A stretch of DNA of 64,000 bases from Halarchaeum rubridurum. Its GTDB lineage: Archaea; Halobacteriota; Halobacteria; Halobacteriales; Halobacteriaceae. The translations under genes and the position numbers were made by a program. Shown here piece after piece: positions 44,283-52,334 of this stretch. The stretch is from NCBI RefSeq assembly GCF_014647115.1, contig NZ_BMOO01000001.1:372001-436000 (forward strand), read 5' to 3'. Each line of letters starts with the position of its first letter. The stretch's first letter is position 1. A model generated the notes under the pieces. It was given only the letters and a program-made list of their open reading frames with translations. It had not been told where the DNA came from and did not search any database.

Positions 44283-45239
44283 TCAGTACGTGTCGATGGT
44301 CGTCCCGACCGAGCAGACGTACTCGCCGGTGGCGACCTGCGGGAGCCGCCGGGAGCGCCAGAAGAGCCCGTCGTTGTCCGCCGTGATTTCGGCTTTCACC
44401 TGCCCGAAGGGGTCGACGACGCGAAAGAGCGTGTCGCCCCGCGAGACCTCGTCGCCGAGGTCGACCCGGTAGTCGACGAGGCCGCCCGCGGGCGCGCCGT
44501 AGCGGTCGAAGGCGTGCGCGCGGGTCTGCGGTCCCGGCTGGTGGTCGCCGTCGAGGTAGCCGTAGTGGCGCAGGACGTTGAAGAGGCCCGTGACGCCGTA
44601 CTCGATGGACTCCTCGTCCCAGCCGACGCAGCCGCCGAGTTCGGGGTCGATGGTCGGGATGCCCTCGTCGGGCGCGGCGCGCGCGAGTTGGCCCTCCGGT
44701 CCCTTCTGGTCGAGGATGTGCCCGCAGTCGAAGACCTTCGCCAGTTCGAGGCACTTCCGGTGGAGCCGGTGGTGGCGACCGCACCGCACCCGGACCTCGT
44801 TGATCATCCGCGACGTCGAGCCCTGGTGGAGGTCGATGACCATGTCGGCGCGCGTCGCGGCCTCGAAGGTCGCGTGCGCGATCCGCTCCGAGGACGACCC
44901 GCGGTCGTCGCCCGGGTACGCCCGGTTCAGCTTCGTGTCGTCGATGGGGTTTCGGTGTTCGGCGACCTGGAAGGCGTGGTAGTTGGCGATGCCCGTCACG
45001 AGAACCGTGCCCGCGAGCTCCGCCGGGTCGACCCGTGGGACGAACCGCGAGACGACGCCGACGCCGTTGAGTTCGTCGCCGTCGCTCGCCGCCTGCACGT
45101 AGAGCGTGTCGCCCTCCGTCGCGCCGTTGATGACGGCGACCGGGAGGCCGACCGTCGTGCCGTCGCGCGTCTCACCGACCGTGAGCCGGCCCGTGTCGAT
45201 TTCGCCCGGGGCCGCGCTCGCCGTGCCGAGACTCGTCAT
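44283..45239 (-). CDS. Succinylglutamate desuccinylase/aspartoacylase-family protein
   Basis: 318 aa, M14-like fold. Blocks: INGATEGDTLYVQAASDGDE with LNG (residues 38-59), NYHAFQVAEHRNPIDDTKLN, DLHQGSTSRM (near residue 136) and a C-terminal beta domain (GLVDYRVDLGDEVSRGDTLF). In the usual metal motif HGDE the His is replaced here by Asp (SDGDE, D53), while the Glu and the second His are kept. The natural substrate is unknown. ATG 45239. Confidence 0.85.
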   Translation of the reverse strand: MTSLGTASAAPGEIDTGRLTVGETRDGTTVGLPVAVINGATEGDTLYVQAASDGDELNGVGVVSRFVPRVDPAELAGTVLVTGIANYHAFQVAEHRNPIDDTKLNRAYPGDDRGSSSERIAHATFEAATRADMVIDLHQGSTSRMINEVRVRCGRHHRLHRKCLELAKVFDCGHILDQKGPEGQLARAAPDEGIPTIDPELGGCVGWDEESIEYGVTGLFNVLRHYGYLDGDHQPGPQTRAHAFDRYGAPAGGLVDYRVDLGDEVSRGDTLFRVVDPFGQVKAEITADNDGLFWRSRRLPQVATGEYVCSVGTTIDTY

Positions 45240-45327
45240 TACCTAGTGGGGGTCGGGCGCGCGTATTGAGTGTCCCGGAACGGCGGGACGGCGGCCGCGG
45301 CGCCGGACCGCCGGTGCGTCGTCCTCC

Positions 45328-45606
45328 TCACCCGACCTCCAGCGGTTCGTCCACACCGTCTCCGTCCTCGTCCCATTCGAGTTCGAACTCGACGCTGAGC
45401 TCGCCGGGCGCGTCTGTCGGGCCCTCGCGCTCGGCTTTGACCTCGAAGGTCGGGCGCGACGGCGGGGTGAGCGTCACGGACTCGCCGCCGGCGCTGAGCG
45501 TGAGGTCGCCGCCGCGTTCGAGGGCGTCCGCGACGCTGCGGAGGTAGGCCGCGATTTCGGTTCTCGTGTGTTCGCGCTCCGACTCGAACAGGACTTCTTC
45601 TGGCAT
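45328..45606 (-). CDS. Amphi-Trp domain protein
   Basis: 92 aa. Starts MPEEVLFESEREHTRTEIAA and continues YLRSVADALERGGDLTLSAG, SVTLTPPSRPTFEVKAEREG and SVEFELEWD, matching the amphi-Trp domain (helix plus amphipathic strand ending in E-x-E-x-W). Found widely in haloarchaea, function unknown. Acidic throughout. Confidence 0.85.
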   Translation of the reverse strand: MPEEVLFESEREHTRTEIAAYLRSVADALERGGDLTLSAGGESVTLTPPSRPTFEVKAEREGPTDAPGELSVEFELEWDEDGDGVDEPLEVG

Positions 45607-45681
45607 ACGGGAACGTAGGGCACGCGAGCGAATAAGTGCACCCGCGGAATCGGGTCGTGTCGCTTCGACGCGGGCGCGCCG

Positions 45682-46920
45682 TCACTCGGCGTCGTCGCCG
45701 GCGAGCGCGCGGAGTCGGTCCGCGCCGGCGCGGGTGCCCTTGGCGAGCAGGACGTCGCCGGCGCGCAGCGCGGTGTCGGGGCCGGGCTGGATGACCCACG
45801 CGTCGTCGCTCCCGGCGTCGAGGCCGTCCGCGGCGGCGTCGACCGGGCCGTCGGGTCGCCGGACGGCGATGACGCGCATCCCCGTCTCGGTCTTCACCGC
45901 GGCCGCGCCGAGCGTCGTCTCGTCGAGGTCGGCGCGCTCGGCGACCTGCACGCGGACGATGACCTCGTCCGACTCCTCAACGGCCTCGCGGACGACGACG
46001 TGCGTGTCCAACCCCCTGAGGACGCCCTCGGAAATCTCGACGGCGGCGTCGCTGATGACCTCGGTGGCGTTGGCGATCTGGACGAGTCCGCGCAGCGAGA
46101 CGGGGTCGGCGACGTCCGCGGCGGCGCGGAGCGTCCACGCCTCGAAGCGGGCTTTGAGCGCATCGACTTCGGCTTCGAGTTCGACGACCTCCGCGGCGAT
46201 GTCGTCGCTGTCGAAGAGGACGCTCCCGTAGGCGAGGTCGACGGCGAGCTCGCTCATGTTCTTCATGAGGACGAGGGAGTCGACGGCGCGCTCCAAGTCC
46301 GCGATGTCGGGGTCGGCGGGCTCGGCGGGGGTGTACGCCTCGCCGCTCGCGGTCTCGAAGACGTCGCCGACGGACTCCTCGGGGCCGCGCAACAGGAGGA
46401 CGTCGCCGGCCTCGAGCGTCGTCGTCGGGCCGGGGTTCGGTATCCAGTCGCCGCCGCGCCGGACGGCGATGACGCGCACGCCCGTCTCGGTTTCGAGGTT
46501 GACGTCGGCGAGCGTCCGGTCCGTATACCTGGAGTCGGGGGCGAGTTCGGCGCGCACGAGGCGCTCGACGGCCTCGGGGAGCGCGCCGCGGATGGCGTCG
46601 GGGACGCCGACCTCCTCGATGACGACCTTGGCGATGTCGCCGCTGGCGTCGGAGACCTTCTCGGCCGCGCCGATGATGCCGAGGACGGGCGCGAGCGTCT
46701 CGGCGTCCTCGGGGTTGCGCGCCGCCATCAGGAGGCTCATCCGGGCGCGCAACTGGAGGACGTCCATGCGCTCTTCGAGTTCGAGGACCTCGCGGGCGAT
46801 GGCCGGGCTCCCGTGGAGGACGGCGGAGTAGGAGAGGTCGATGAGGAGCTCGGCGGTGTCCTTCATCTCCGCGAGGAGGTCCTTGACGCTCGCGGGTTCG
46901 TATTCGACGCGGCCGGGCAT
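45682..46920 (-). CDS. Duplicated PhoU / TrkA-C domain protein (potassium channel or transport regulator)
   Basis: 412 aa composed of two homologous halves. Each half has a PhoU-like helical part (EYEPASVKDLLAEMKDTAEL; ERAVDSLVLMKNMSELAVDL) and a TrkA-C part with GVRVIAVRRGGDWIPNPGP and GMRVIAVRRPDGP ... VIQPGP, both ending in AGDVLL. TrkA-C domains bind nucleotides such as c-di-AMP and gate K+ transport. No membrane helices are present, so it is a cytoplasmic regulator. No channel gene is adjacent. Confidence 0.87.
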   Translation of the reverse strand: MPGRVEYEPASVKDLLAEMKDTAELLIDLSYSAVLHGSPAIAREVLELEERMDVLQLRARMSLLMAARNPEDAETLAPVLGIIGAAEKVSDASGDIAKVVIEEVGVPDAIRGALPEAVERLVRAELAPDSRYTDRTLADVNLETETGVRVIAVRRGGDWIPNPGPTTTLEAGDVLLLRGPEESVGDVFETASGEAYTPAEPADPDIADLERAVDSLVLMKNMSELAVDLAYGSVLFDSDDIAAEVVELEAEVDALKARFEAWTLRAAADVADPVSLRGLVQIANATEVISDAAVEISEGVLRGLDTHVVVREAVEESDEVIVRVQVAERADLDETTLGAAAVKTETGMRVIAVRRPDGPVDAAADGLDAGSDDAWVIQPGPDTALRAGDVLLAKGTRAGADRLRALAGDDAE

Positions 46921-47110
46921 ACGTGATGCAACACCACGGCCGCGTAAAAAGTCACGCCCGCTCGGTAACCGTCACACGACGAACGGTGAGATAGACGGCC
47001 GTCGAAAAATACGGGAATATCGGGGCGGTCCGGACGGTGCTCGTGGCACGAGAGCAGGGAACGATTGACAATAGGCAATCCTTTTGGAACCCGATGAAGA
47101 ACCGTGGTGT
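46921..47110. other. Divergent promoter region of PhoU/TrkA-C gene and gltA
   Basis: 190 bp between divergent starts. It contains moderately AT-rich stretches (GAAAAATACGGGAATAT near 47003-47019 and GATTGACAATAGGCAATCC near 47064-47082); GATTG-ACAATAGG-CAATC forms a 5-bp inverted repeat about 30 bp before the gltA ATG. No gene is seen. Confidence 0.45.
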
Positions 47111-48253
47111 ATGTCCGACGAACTCAAGAAGGGGCTCGAAGGTGTGCTCGTGGCTGAGTCCGGGCTCAGCCTAATCGACGGCGACGAGGGCCGGCTCGTC
47201 TATCGCGGCTACACCATCGAGGACCTCGCGCGTGGGGCGTCGTACGAGGAAGTCCTCTATCTCCTCTGGAACGGCGAACTCCCGACCGAGTCGGAGCTCG
47301 ATGCGTTCGCGAGCGACATGGCGGCGGAACGCGCCGTCGACGACGACGTCCTCGGGACCGTCCGGGACCTCGCCGAGGCCGACGAAGTGCCGATGGCCGC
47401 CGTGCGGACCGCCGTCTCGGAGCTCTCCGCGTTCGACCCCGACGCGACCGAGGACACCGACCCGAAGGACCGCGAGGCGAACCTCGCGAAGGGCAAGCGC
47501 CTCACCGCGAAGCTCCCGACCATCGTCGCTGCGTTCACACGCCTGCGCAACGGCGAGGAGCCCGTCGCGCCCCGCGAGGACCTGAGCCACGCCGCGAACT
47601 TCCTCTACATGCTGAACGGCGAGGAGCCCGACGACGTGATGGAGGAGGTCTTCGACCAGGCGCTCGTCCTCCACGCGGACCACGGCCTGAACGCCTCGAC
47701 GTTCTCCGCGATGGTGACGGCCTCGACGCTCGCCGACCTCCACTCCGCCATCACGTCCGCCATCGGGACGCTCTCCGGGAGCCTCCACGGCGGCGCGAAC
47801 CAGAACGTCATGGAGATGCTGGAGGAGGTCGACGCCTCCGGGAAGGACCCCATCGAGTGGGTCGAGGACGCCCTCGACGACGGCCGGCGCGTCGCCGGCT
47901 TCGGCCACCGCGTCTACAACGTGAAGGACCCGCGCGCGAAGATTCTCAGCGAGCAATCGGAGGAGCTCGGCGAGGCCGCGGGCGACACGAAGTGGTACGA
48001 GATGAGCGTCGCCATCGAGGAGTACATGCGAGAGGAGAAGGGCCTCGCCCCGAACGTCGACTTCTACTCCGCCTCGACGTACTACCAGATGGGCATCCCG
48101 GTCGACATCTACACGCCCATCTTCGCCATGAGCCGCGTCGGCGGCTGGATCGCCCACGTCCTCGAACAGTACGACGACAACCGCCTCATCCGCCCCCGCG
48201 CACGCTACGTCGGTTCGACGGACGAAACGTTCGTCCCCCTCGACGAGCGGTAA
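47111..48253 (+). CDS. gltA: Citrate synthase
   Basis: 380 aa. Condenses oxaloacetate and acetyl-CoA in the citrate cycle. Typical short archaeal form: GLEGVLVAESGLSLIDGDEG at the start, LHADHGLNASTFSAMVTAST, GTLSGSLHGGANQNVMEML, the catalytic His region VAGFGHRVYNVKDPRA and the catalytic Asp in NVDFYSASTYYQMGIP. It ends TDETFVPLDER. The last codons and following DNA are repeated 129 bp downstream. Confidence 0.95.
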   Translation: MSDELKKGLEGVLVAESGLSLIDGDEGRLVYRGYTIEDLARGASYEEVLYLLWNGELPTESELDAFASDMAAERAVDDDVLGTVRDLAEADEVPMAAVRTAVSELSAFDPDATEDTDPKDREANLAKGKRLTAKLPTIVAAFTRLRNGEEPVAPREDLSHAANFLYMLNGEEPDDVMEEVFDQALVLHADHGLNASTFSAMVTASTLADLHSAITSAIGTLSGSLHGGANQNVMEMLEEVDASGKDPIEWVEDALDDGRRVAGFGHRVYNVKDPRAKILSEQSEELGEAAGDTKWYEMSVAIEEYMREEKGLAPNVDFYSASTYYQMGIPVDIYTPIFAMSRVGGWIAHVLEQYDDNRLIRPRARYVGSTDETFVPLDER

Positions 48254-48442
48254 GCGCCCCCGACCGGCCGAGCACGGCGAGGCCGGACTTTTTGGTCCAG
48301 CTTTTTCGAGGAGCGGGTCGCGCAGCGACCCCGACGAGGAAAAAGGTGGGACTGGACGTTCGTCCCCCTCGACGAGCGGTAAGCGCCCCCGACCGGCCGA
48401 GTACGGCGAGGCCGGACTTTTTGCTCCAGCTTTTTCGAGGAG
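48227..48442 (+). repeat. Tandem duplication of the gltA 3-prime end with hairpin element
   Basis: 48227-48313 and 48356-48442 are 87-bp direct repeats differing at two positions by my reading, offset by 129 bp. Each begins inside the codons for TFVPLDER-stop of citrate synthase and runs into GGACTTTTTG(G/C)TCCAGCTTTTTCGAGGAG split over the element core. The first copy is followed by the hairpin GGGTCGC-GCA-GCGACCC (48315-48331) and GGAAAAAGGTGGG (48338-48350); the second lacks them. The second copy therefore holds a silent gene-end fragment. Convergent MATE gene ends 30 bp later. Confidence 0.85.
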
Positions 48443-48471
48443 TGGCGACGCGGGACGATTCGCTTTCGCTC

Positions 48472-49848
48472 TCAGTCGTCCGTCGCCTCGACGCTCCCCC
48501 GTTCGGCCATCATGTCGGCGGCGCGGGTCGCCCAGTCGGAGTGGCGGAAGCCGACGACGGCGACGGCGGCCATCCAGACGTACTGGGTGCCGAGGGCGAC
48601 GTACGCGCCGAGGGGACCCCAGCCGAGCGCGACGCCGAGGACGTAGGTGAGGCCGACGAGACCGCCAAAGACGCCGGTGACGCGCGCGAAGAGCGGGATG
48701 CGGGTCTCGCTCGCGCCGCCGAGCGCGCCGGAGAGGACGGTGAAGACGGCGACGAAGACGGCGGTGAGGCCGTAGACGCGCGCGAACCCGGTGGCGTAGG
48801 GGAGGGCGTCGGGCGAGCCGGCGGCGAGGAGACGGACGACGTCGGGGGCGAGGGCGACGAGCGCGAGGCCGACGCCGCCGACGGTGAGGGCGGCGAGGCC
48901 GGTGGTCGCCCACCCCCGATAGCGGGCTTCGGCGGGGTCGCCGTCGCCGAGCGACTGGCCGACGAGGACGCCGACGGCGGTGCGGTAGCCGCGGGAGAGC
49001 GGTCCCGTGACCTGCTGGTAGACCCTGCGGCCGATCTGGAAGCCGGCGTTCACGGGCGTGCCGAAGCCGAGGAGGAGGGCGTTGAAGGGGAACTCGGCGA
49101 GGGTGGTGGCGAACCCCTCGGCGATCTTCGGGGCGGCGACGGTGACGAGCTGGCGGGCGACGACGAGGTCGCGGGGGCGGACGAGCGCGAGGTCGTCGGC
49201 GAAGACGACGATGGCGACGAGGAGGAGCGCGGCGGAGAGGACGTTCGAGACGGCGGTGGCGGCCCCGACGCCGAGGACGCCGTAGGAGGCGACGCCGAAG
49301 AGGCCGAGGCCGAAGACGAGCGAGCCCCCGATGTTGGTGACGTTGGCGAGGCCGGTGACGTACATCGGCGTGCGGGTGTCGCCGGTGCCCTGGAGGGCGC
49401 GGCTGGCGACGAGGGAGACGTGGCGGGCGGGCGCGGTGGCGAGGACGACGCCGAGGTACGTCGCGCCGAGGGTCACGGTGTCGCCGGTCGCGCCGAAGAG
49501 CCGGATGAGCGGCGGGCCGAGGAACACCCCGCAGAGGGCGATGGGAACGCCGGCGAGGAGGCCCATCAGGACGGCGCTGGAGACGGCTTCGGCGCGGTTG
49601 GCGTCGGCGTCCGCACCGGTGTCCTGGCTGGCGAGCGCGATGGCGGCGCTCCCGAACCCCATGCCGATGCGGAGCGGGACGCGCCCGTAGAGGTCGGCGA
49701 GCCCGACGGCGACGACGGCGGCGGGGGAGAACGTCGCGGTGACGAGGACGTCGACCGTCCGCATCAGGGTGCGGAGGGTCTGGGAGGCCATCACGGGCCA
49801 CGCGAGGCCGAAGACGCGTCGCCACGTGTCGGCCAGGCGGCTGTCCAC
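48472..49848 (-). CDS. MATE-family efflux transporter
   Basis: 458 aa with twelve helices. Na+/H+-coupled exporter family. First repeat: WRRVFGLAWPVMASQTLRTL, MRTVDVLVTATFSP and PLRIGMGFGSAAIALASQDT; ALQGTGDTRTPMYVTGLANV is the loop typical of the family. The second repeat has VGVLVGQSLGDGDPAEA and SGALGGASETRIPLFA. The exported compound is not predictable. Divergent from ilvA across 179 bp. Confidence 0.9.
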   Translation of the reverse strand: MDSRLADTWRRVFGLAWPVMASQTLRTLMRTVDVLVTATFSPAAVVAVGLADLYGRVPLRIGMGFGSAAIALASQDTGADADANRAEAVSSAVLMGLLAGVPIALCGVFLGPPLIRLFGATGDTVTLGATYLGVVLATAPARHVSLVASRALQGTGDTRTPMYVTGLANVTNIGGSLVFGLGLFGVASYGVLGVGAATAVSNVLSAALLLVAIVVFADDLALVRPRDLVVARQLVTVAAPKIAEGFATTLAEFPFNALLLGFGTPVNAGFQIGRRVYQQVTGPLSRGYRTAVGVLVGQSLGDGDPAEARYRGWATTGLAALTVGGVGLALVALAPDVVRLLAAGSPDALPYATGFARVYGLTAVFVAVFTVLSGALGGASETRIPLFARVTGVFGGLVGLTYVLGVALGWGPLGAYVALGTQYVWMAAVAVVGFRHSDWATRAADMMAERGSVEATDD

Positions 49849-50027
49849 GTCCGTACTGCACGGCGACCCACCCTAAGGCGTGCGGTATCGGCACACGACC
49901 CCGTCAGTTTCACTTTCACTCCGCTTTCCGGGCACTTATTACCTCGCGGCGCGTCGGTCCAGTCGTCACACGCTCCCGTTCTGCGGTGCATCGAATCCCT
50001 TAGGCGACGCCTCGGCGTAGCGGGCGT
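49849..50027. other. Divergent promoter region of MATE and ilvA genes with TTTCAC repeat
   Basis: 179 bp. It includes a tandem TTTCACTTTCAC (49908-49919) within GTCAGTTTCACTTTCACTCC and, further right, ATCCCTTAGGCG (about 49995), which could serve as the weak TATA region of ilvA. No gene or RNA is seen. Confidence 0.4.
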
Positions 50028-51239
50028 ATGCTCGAACTCGACGACATCCGCGAGGCCGTCGCCCCCGTCTCCGAGGTCGCGCGGCGGACGCCGCTTGAGC
50101 ACTCGTACACGTTCTCCGCGATGACCGGGGCCGACGTCCACCTGAAGTTCGAGAACACCCAGCGGACCGGCTCGTTCAAGGTCCGCGGGGCCGCGAACCG
50201 CATCCAGCGCCTGAGCGACGCCGAACGCGAGGCCGGCGTCGTCACCGCGTCCGCGGGCAACCACGCGCAGGGCGTCGCGCTCGCGGCGACGCGCGCCGGC
50301 GTCGACGCGACGGTCGTGATGCCCGAGACCGCGCCCATCTCGAAGGTGAAGGCGACGCGGAGCTACGGCGCCGCGGTCGAGCTGTCCGGTATCGACTACG
50401 ACGAGGCCCAGGCGCGCGCCCACGAAATCGAGGTCGAGGAGGAGCGGACGTACGTCCACGCCTTCGACGACGAGGCCGTCATGGCCGGGCAGGGCACCAT
50501 CGGCGTCGAGCTCGTGGAGGACCTCCCCGCGGTCGACACCGTCGTCGTCCCGGTCGGTGGCGGCGGGCTTATCGGCGGCGTCGCGACCGCCGTGAAGGGA
50601 ATCGCCCCCGACGTCCGCGTCGTCGGGGTGCAGGCCGAGGGCGCGTCGAGCGTCGCGGACAGCCTCCACAAGGGCCGCGTCACGGAGGCCGAGCAGGTCG
50701 ACACCATCGCGGACGGAATCGCCGTGCGCGGCGTCGGCGAGCGGACGTTCCCCGTCATCCGCGAGCGCGTCGACGACGTCGTCACCGTGACGGACGCCGA
50801 AATCGCGAACGCGCTCGTTCTCCTGCTGGAGCGCGGGAAGACCCTCGTCGAGGGCGCGGGTGCGGCACCGCTCGCCGCCCTGCTCGCGGAGGCGTTCGAC
50901 TACGAGGCGGACGAGACGGTCGTGCCCATCCTCTCCGGTGGGAACGTCGACCTCAACCTCCTCACGACCGTCATCCTGCGCGGCCTCGTCGACCAGGGTC
51001 GCTACGTCAAACTCCGGACGGTCCTCAAGGACCGCCCCGGGGCGCTCGACGACCTCCTCGACATCCTCACGGACGAGCGCGCGAACATCTACGCGATACA
51101 GCACGACCGGACGAACCGCGACGTCGCGCTGAACGCGGCGGAGGTCGAACTCGAACTGGAGACGCGCGGCGAGGACCACGTCGAGGGCCTGCTCGCGCGC
51201 CTCCGGGACGCCGGCTACGAGGTCGACCTACTCGTCTGA
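50028..51239 (+). CDS. ilvA: Threonine ammonia-lyase (threonine deaminase)
   Basis: 403 aa, PLP fold type II with a C-terminal ACT domain. Converts threonine to 2-oxobutanoate for isoleucine synthesis or threonine breakdown. Catalytic Lys is K51 in RTGSFKVRGAANR; the phosphate loop is VPVGGGGLIGGVATAV; SAGNHAQGVALAA is conserved. The ACT domain (about 325-403, VLKDRPGALDDLLDILTDER) suggests feedback control. The stop overlaps the convergent exported-protein gene by 12 bp; ridA lies beyond it. Confidence 0.94.
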   Translation: MLELDDIREAVAPVSEVARRTPLEHSYTFSAMTGADVHLKFENTQRTGSFKVRGAANRIQRLSDAEREAGVVTASAGNHAQGVALAATRAGVDATVVMPETAPISKVKATRSYGAAVELSGIDYDEAQARAHEIEVEEERTYVHAFDDEAVMAGQGTIGVELVEDLPAVDTVVVPVGGGGLIGGVATAVKGIAPDVRVVGVQAEGASSVADSLHKGRVTEAEQVDTIADGIAVRGVGERTFPVIRERVDDVVTVTDAEIANALVLLLERGKTLVEGAGAAPLAALLAEAFDYEADETVVPILSGGNVDLNLLTTVILRGLVDQGRYVKLRTVLKDRPGALDDLLDILTDERANIYAIQHDRTNRDVALNAAEVELELETRGEDHVEGLLARLRDAGYEVDLLV

Positions 51240-52244
51240 GTCGTCGTCGCGCACCGCCTCGTACTCGATGGTGAGGAAGGGGACGCCGCAGAGCCACATC
51301 GTCTGCGTCGCGGTGATGCCCGTCTCGGCGGGCCGGACGGCGAAGCGTTGCTCGACGGGGAGCGCGAACGCGCCGAGCGGCGTCACGAGGTAGAGACCGG
51401 CGAGGTCGCCCGCGCGCGTCGTCAGGTCGACGCCGGTCGCGTCCGGGTCACCGCCGGCGTGGGCGATGTGGAGCGCCGTCGAGACGTTCCCCCACGGAAT
51501 CGGGACGGCGACGTTCACGTACCGCTCGGTCGCGGTACGTGAGCCAGTGGGGCCGTCAGGCTCCGCGTCGTTCACGTACCGCTCGGTCGCGGTACGTGAG
51601 CCAGCAGCGCCCCGCGCTGCGTCGTTCACGTACCGCTCGGTCGCGGTACGTGAGCCAGTGGGGCCGTCAGGCTCCGCGTCGTCGGCGTCGTGTTCGCCCT
51701 CGGCGTCCGCGTCGCCGCCCGCGCCCGCGTGGCTCCCGTAGAGCGCGACGAAGACGGCCTCGTCCGTCTCGGGGTTCGTCCGCACCCACGCCCGGACGTC
51801 GTCGCGCGGGTCGGCGTCCGCGCGGACCGTGGCGAACCGGCTTTCGAGGGGGACGGTCGACGCCTCGCGGGGGCCGGGGAGGTTCAACTGCTCGACGGTG
51901 CTCGTGGCGCGCGCGGCGAGCGCCGCGCCGAGGCGGAAACCGCGGTGCCACGTCGCGGTCGCCGTCATGCGGTAGTCGCTCGTCACCTCGTAGAAGGCCC
52001 GGACGGCGGGGTGGACGCGGTCGGGGTCGAAGTCCGCGCGGGCGTAGTGGGCCATGTCGTCCATCTCGCCGACGGGGGTCTCGCCCGTGGTCAGCCCGGC
52101 GCGCTCGGGGAAGTCGGGGCCGACGTAGCCGTCCGCGGTGACGGGGCTGAGCGGGACGGCGGCCGCACGGCGTCTCGCGCGCGCGAGGAGCGACGAGCAG
52201 ACGAGGAGCGACGCGGCGGCGAGGAGTCGGAGGCGTCGGCGCAC
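51228..52244 (-). CDS. Predicted exported protein with internal palindromic repeats, function unknown
   Basis: 338 aa. The N-terminus MRRRLRLLAAASLLVCSSLL is a signal-peptide or anchor-like helix. No family recognised; conserved-looking parts are DDMAHYARADFDPDRVHPAV and LYLVTPLGAFALPVEQRFAV. Residues about 187-242 are a low-complexity insert with three copies of GSRTATERYVN in units of 19, 18 and 19 residues, linked by DAEPDGPT or DAARGAA. The repeats break an otherwise ordinary beta-rich protein. C-terminus acidic. Overlaps ilvA end. Confidence 0.7.
   Translation of the reverse strand: MRRRLRLLAAASLLVCSSLLARARRRAAAVPLSPVTADGYVGPDFPERAGLTTGETPVGEMDDMAHYARADFDPDRVHPAVRAFYEVTSDYRMTATATWHRGFRLGAALAARATSTVEQLNLPGPREASTVPLESRFATVRADADPRDDVRAWVRTNPETDEAVFVALYGSHAGAGGDADAEGEHDADDAEPDGPTGSRTATERYVNDAARGAAGSRTATERYVNDAEPDGPTGSRTATERYVNVAVPIPWGNVSTALHIAHAGGDPDATGVDLTTRAGDLAGLYLVTPLGAFALPVEQRFAVRPAETGITATQTMWLCGVPFLTIEYEAVRDDDSDE
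51516..51652 (-). repeat. Three in-frame palindromic repeats inside the exported-protein gene
   Basis: Three identical 26-bp palindromes at 51516-51541, 51573-51598 and 51627-51652: arms CACGTACCGC and GCGGTACGTG around a TCGGTC loop. Unit spacing is 57 and 54 bp, multiples of three, so each adds RTATERYV within GSRTATERYVN without breaking the frame. Spacers are AGCCAGTGGGGCCGTCAGG-type or an Ala-rich variant. It resembles coding-region palindromic elements known from Rickettsia rather than a CRISPR. Confidence 0.85.
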
Positions 52245-52334
52245 GACTTCCCTACGCGCGCCACCGAGTAAACGCCGGTGGTGGGCGACGAAAACGCGCC
52301 CACAATTAAGTCCCGCCCGGGCGACGATGGGCGT

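Noticed and set aside
48254-48471. Possible small ORF encoded by the gltA downstream repeat
   Set aside because: The repeated peptide is an accidental read-through of duplicated gene-end DNA in another frame; no start or ribosome site.
51516-51652. Possible CRISPR array (three repeats with spacers)
   Set aside because: Only three units, spacers of 28-31 bp that are themselves repeated, in frame with a coding sequence, and no cas genes nearby.
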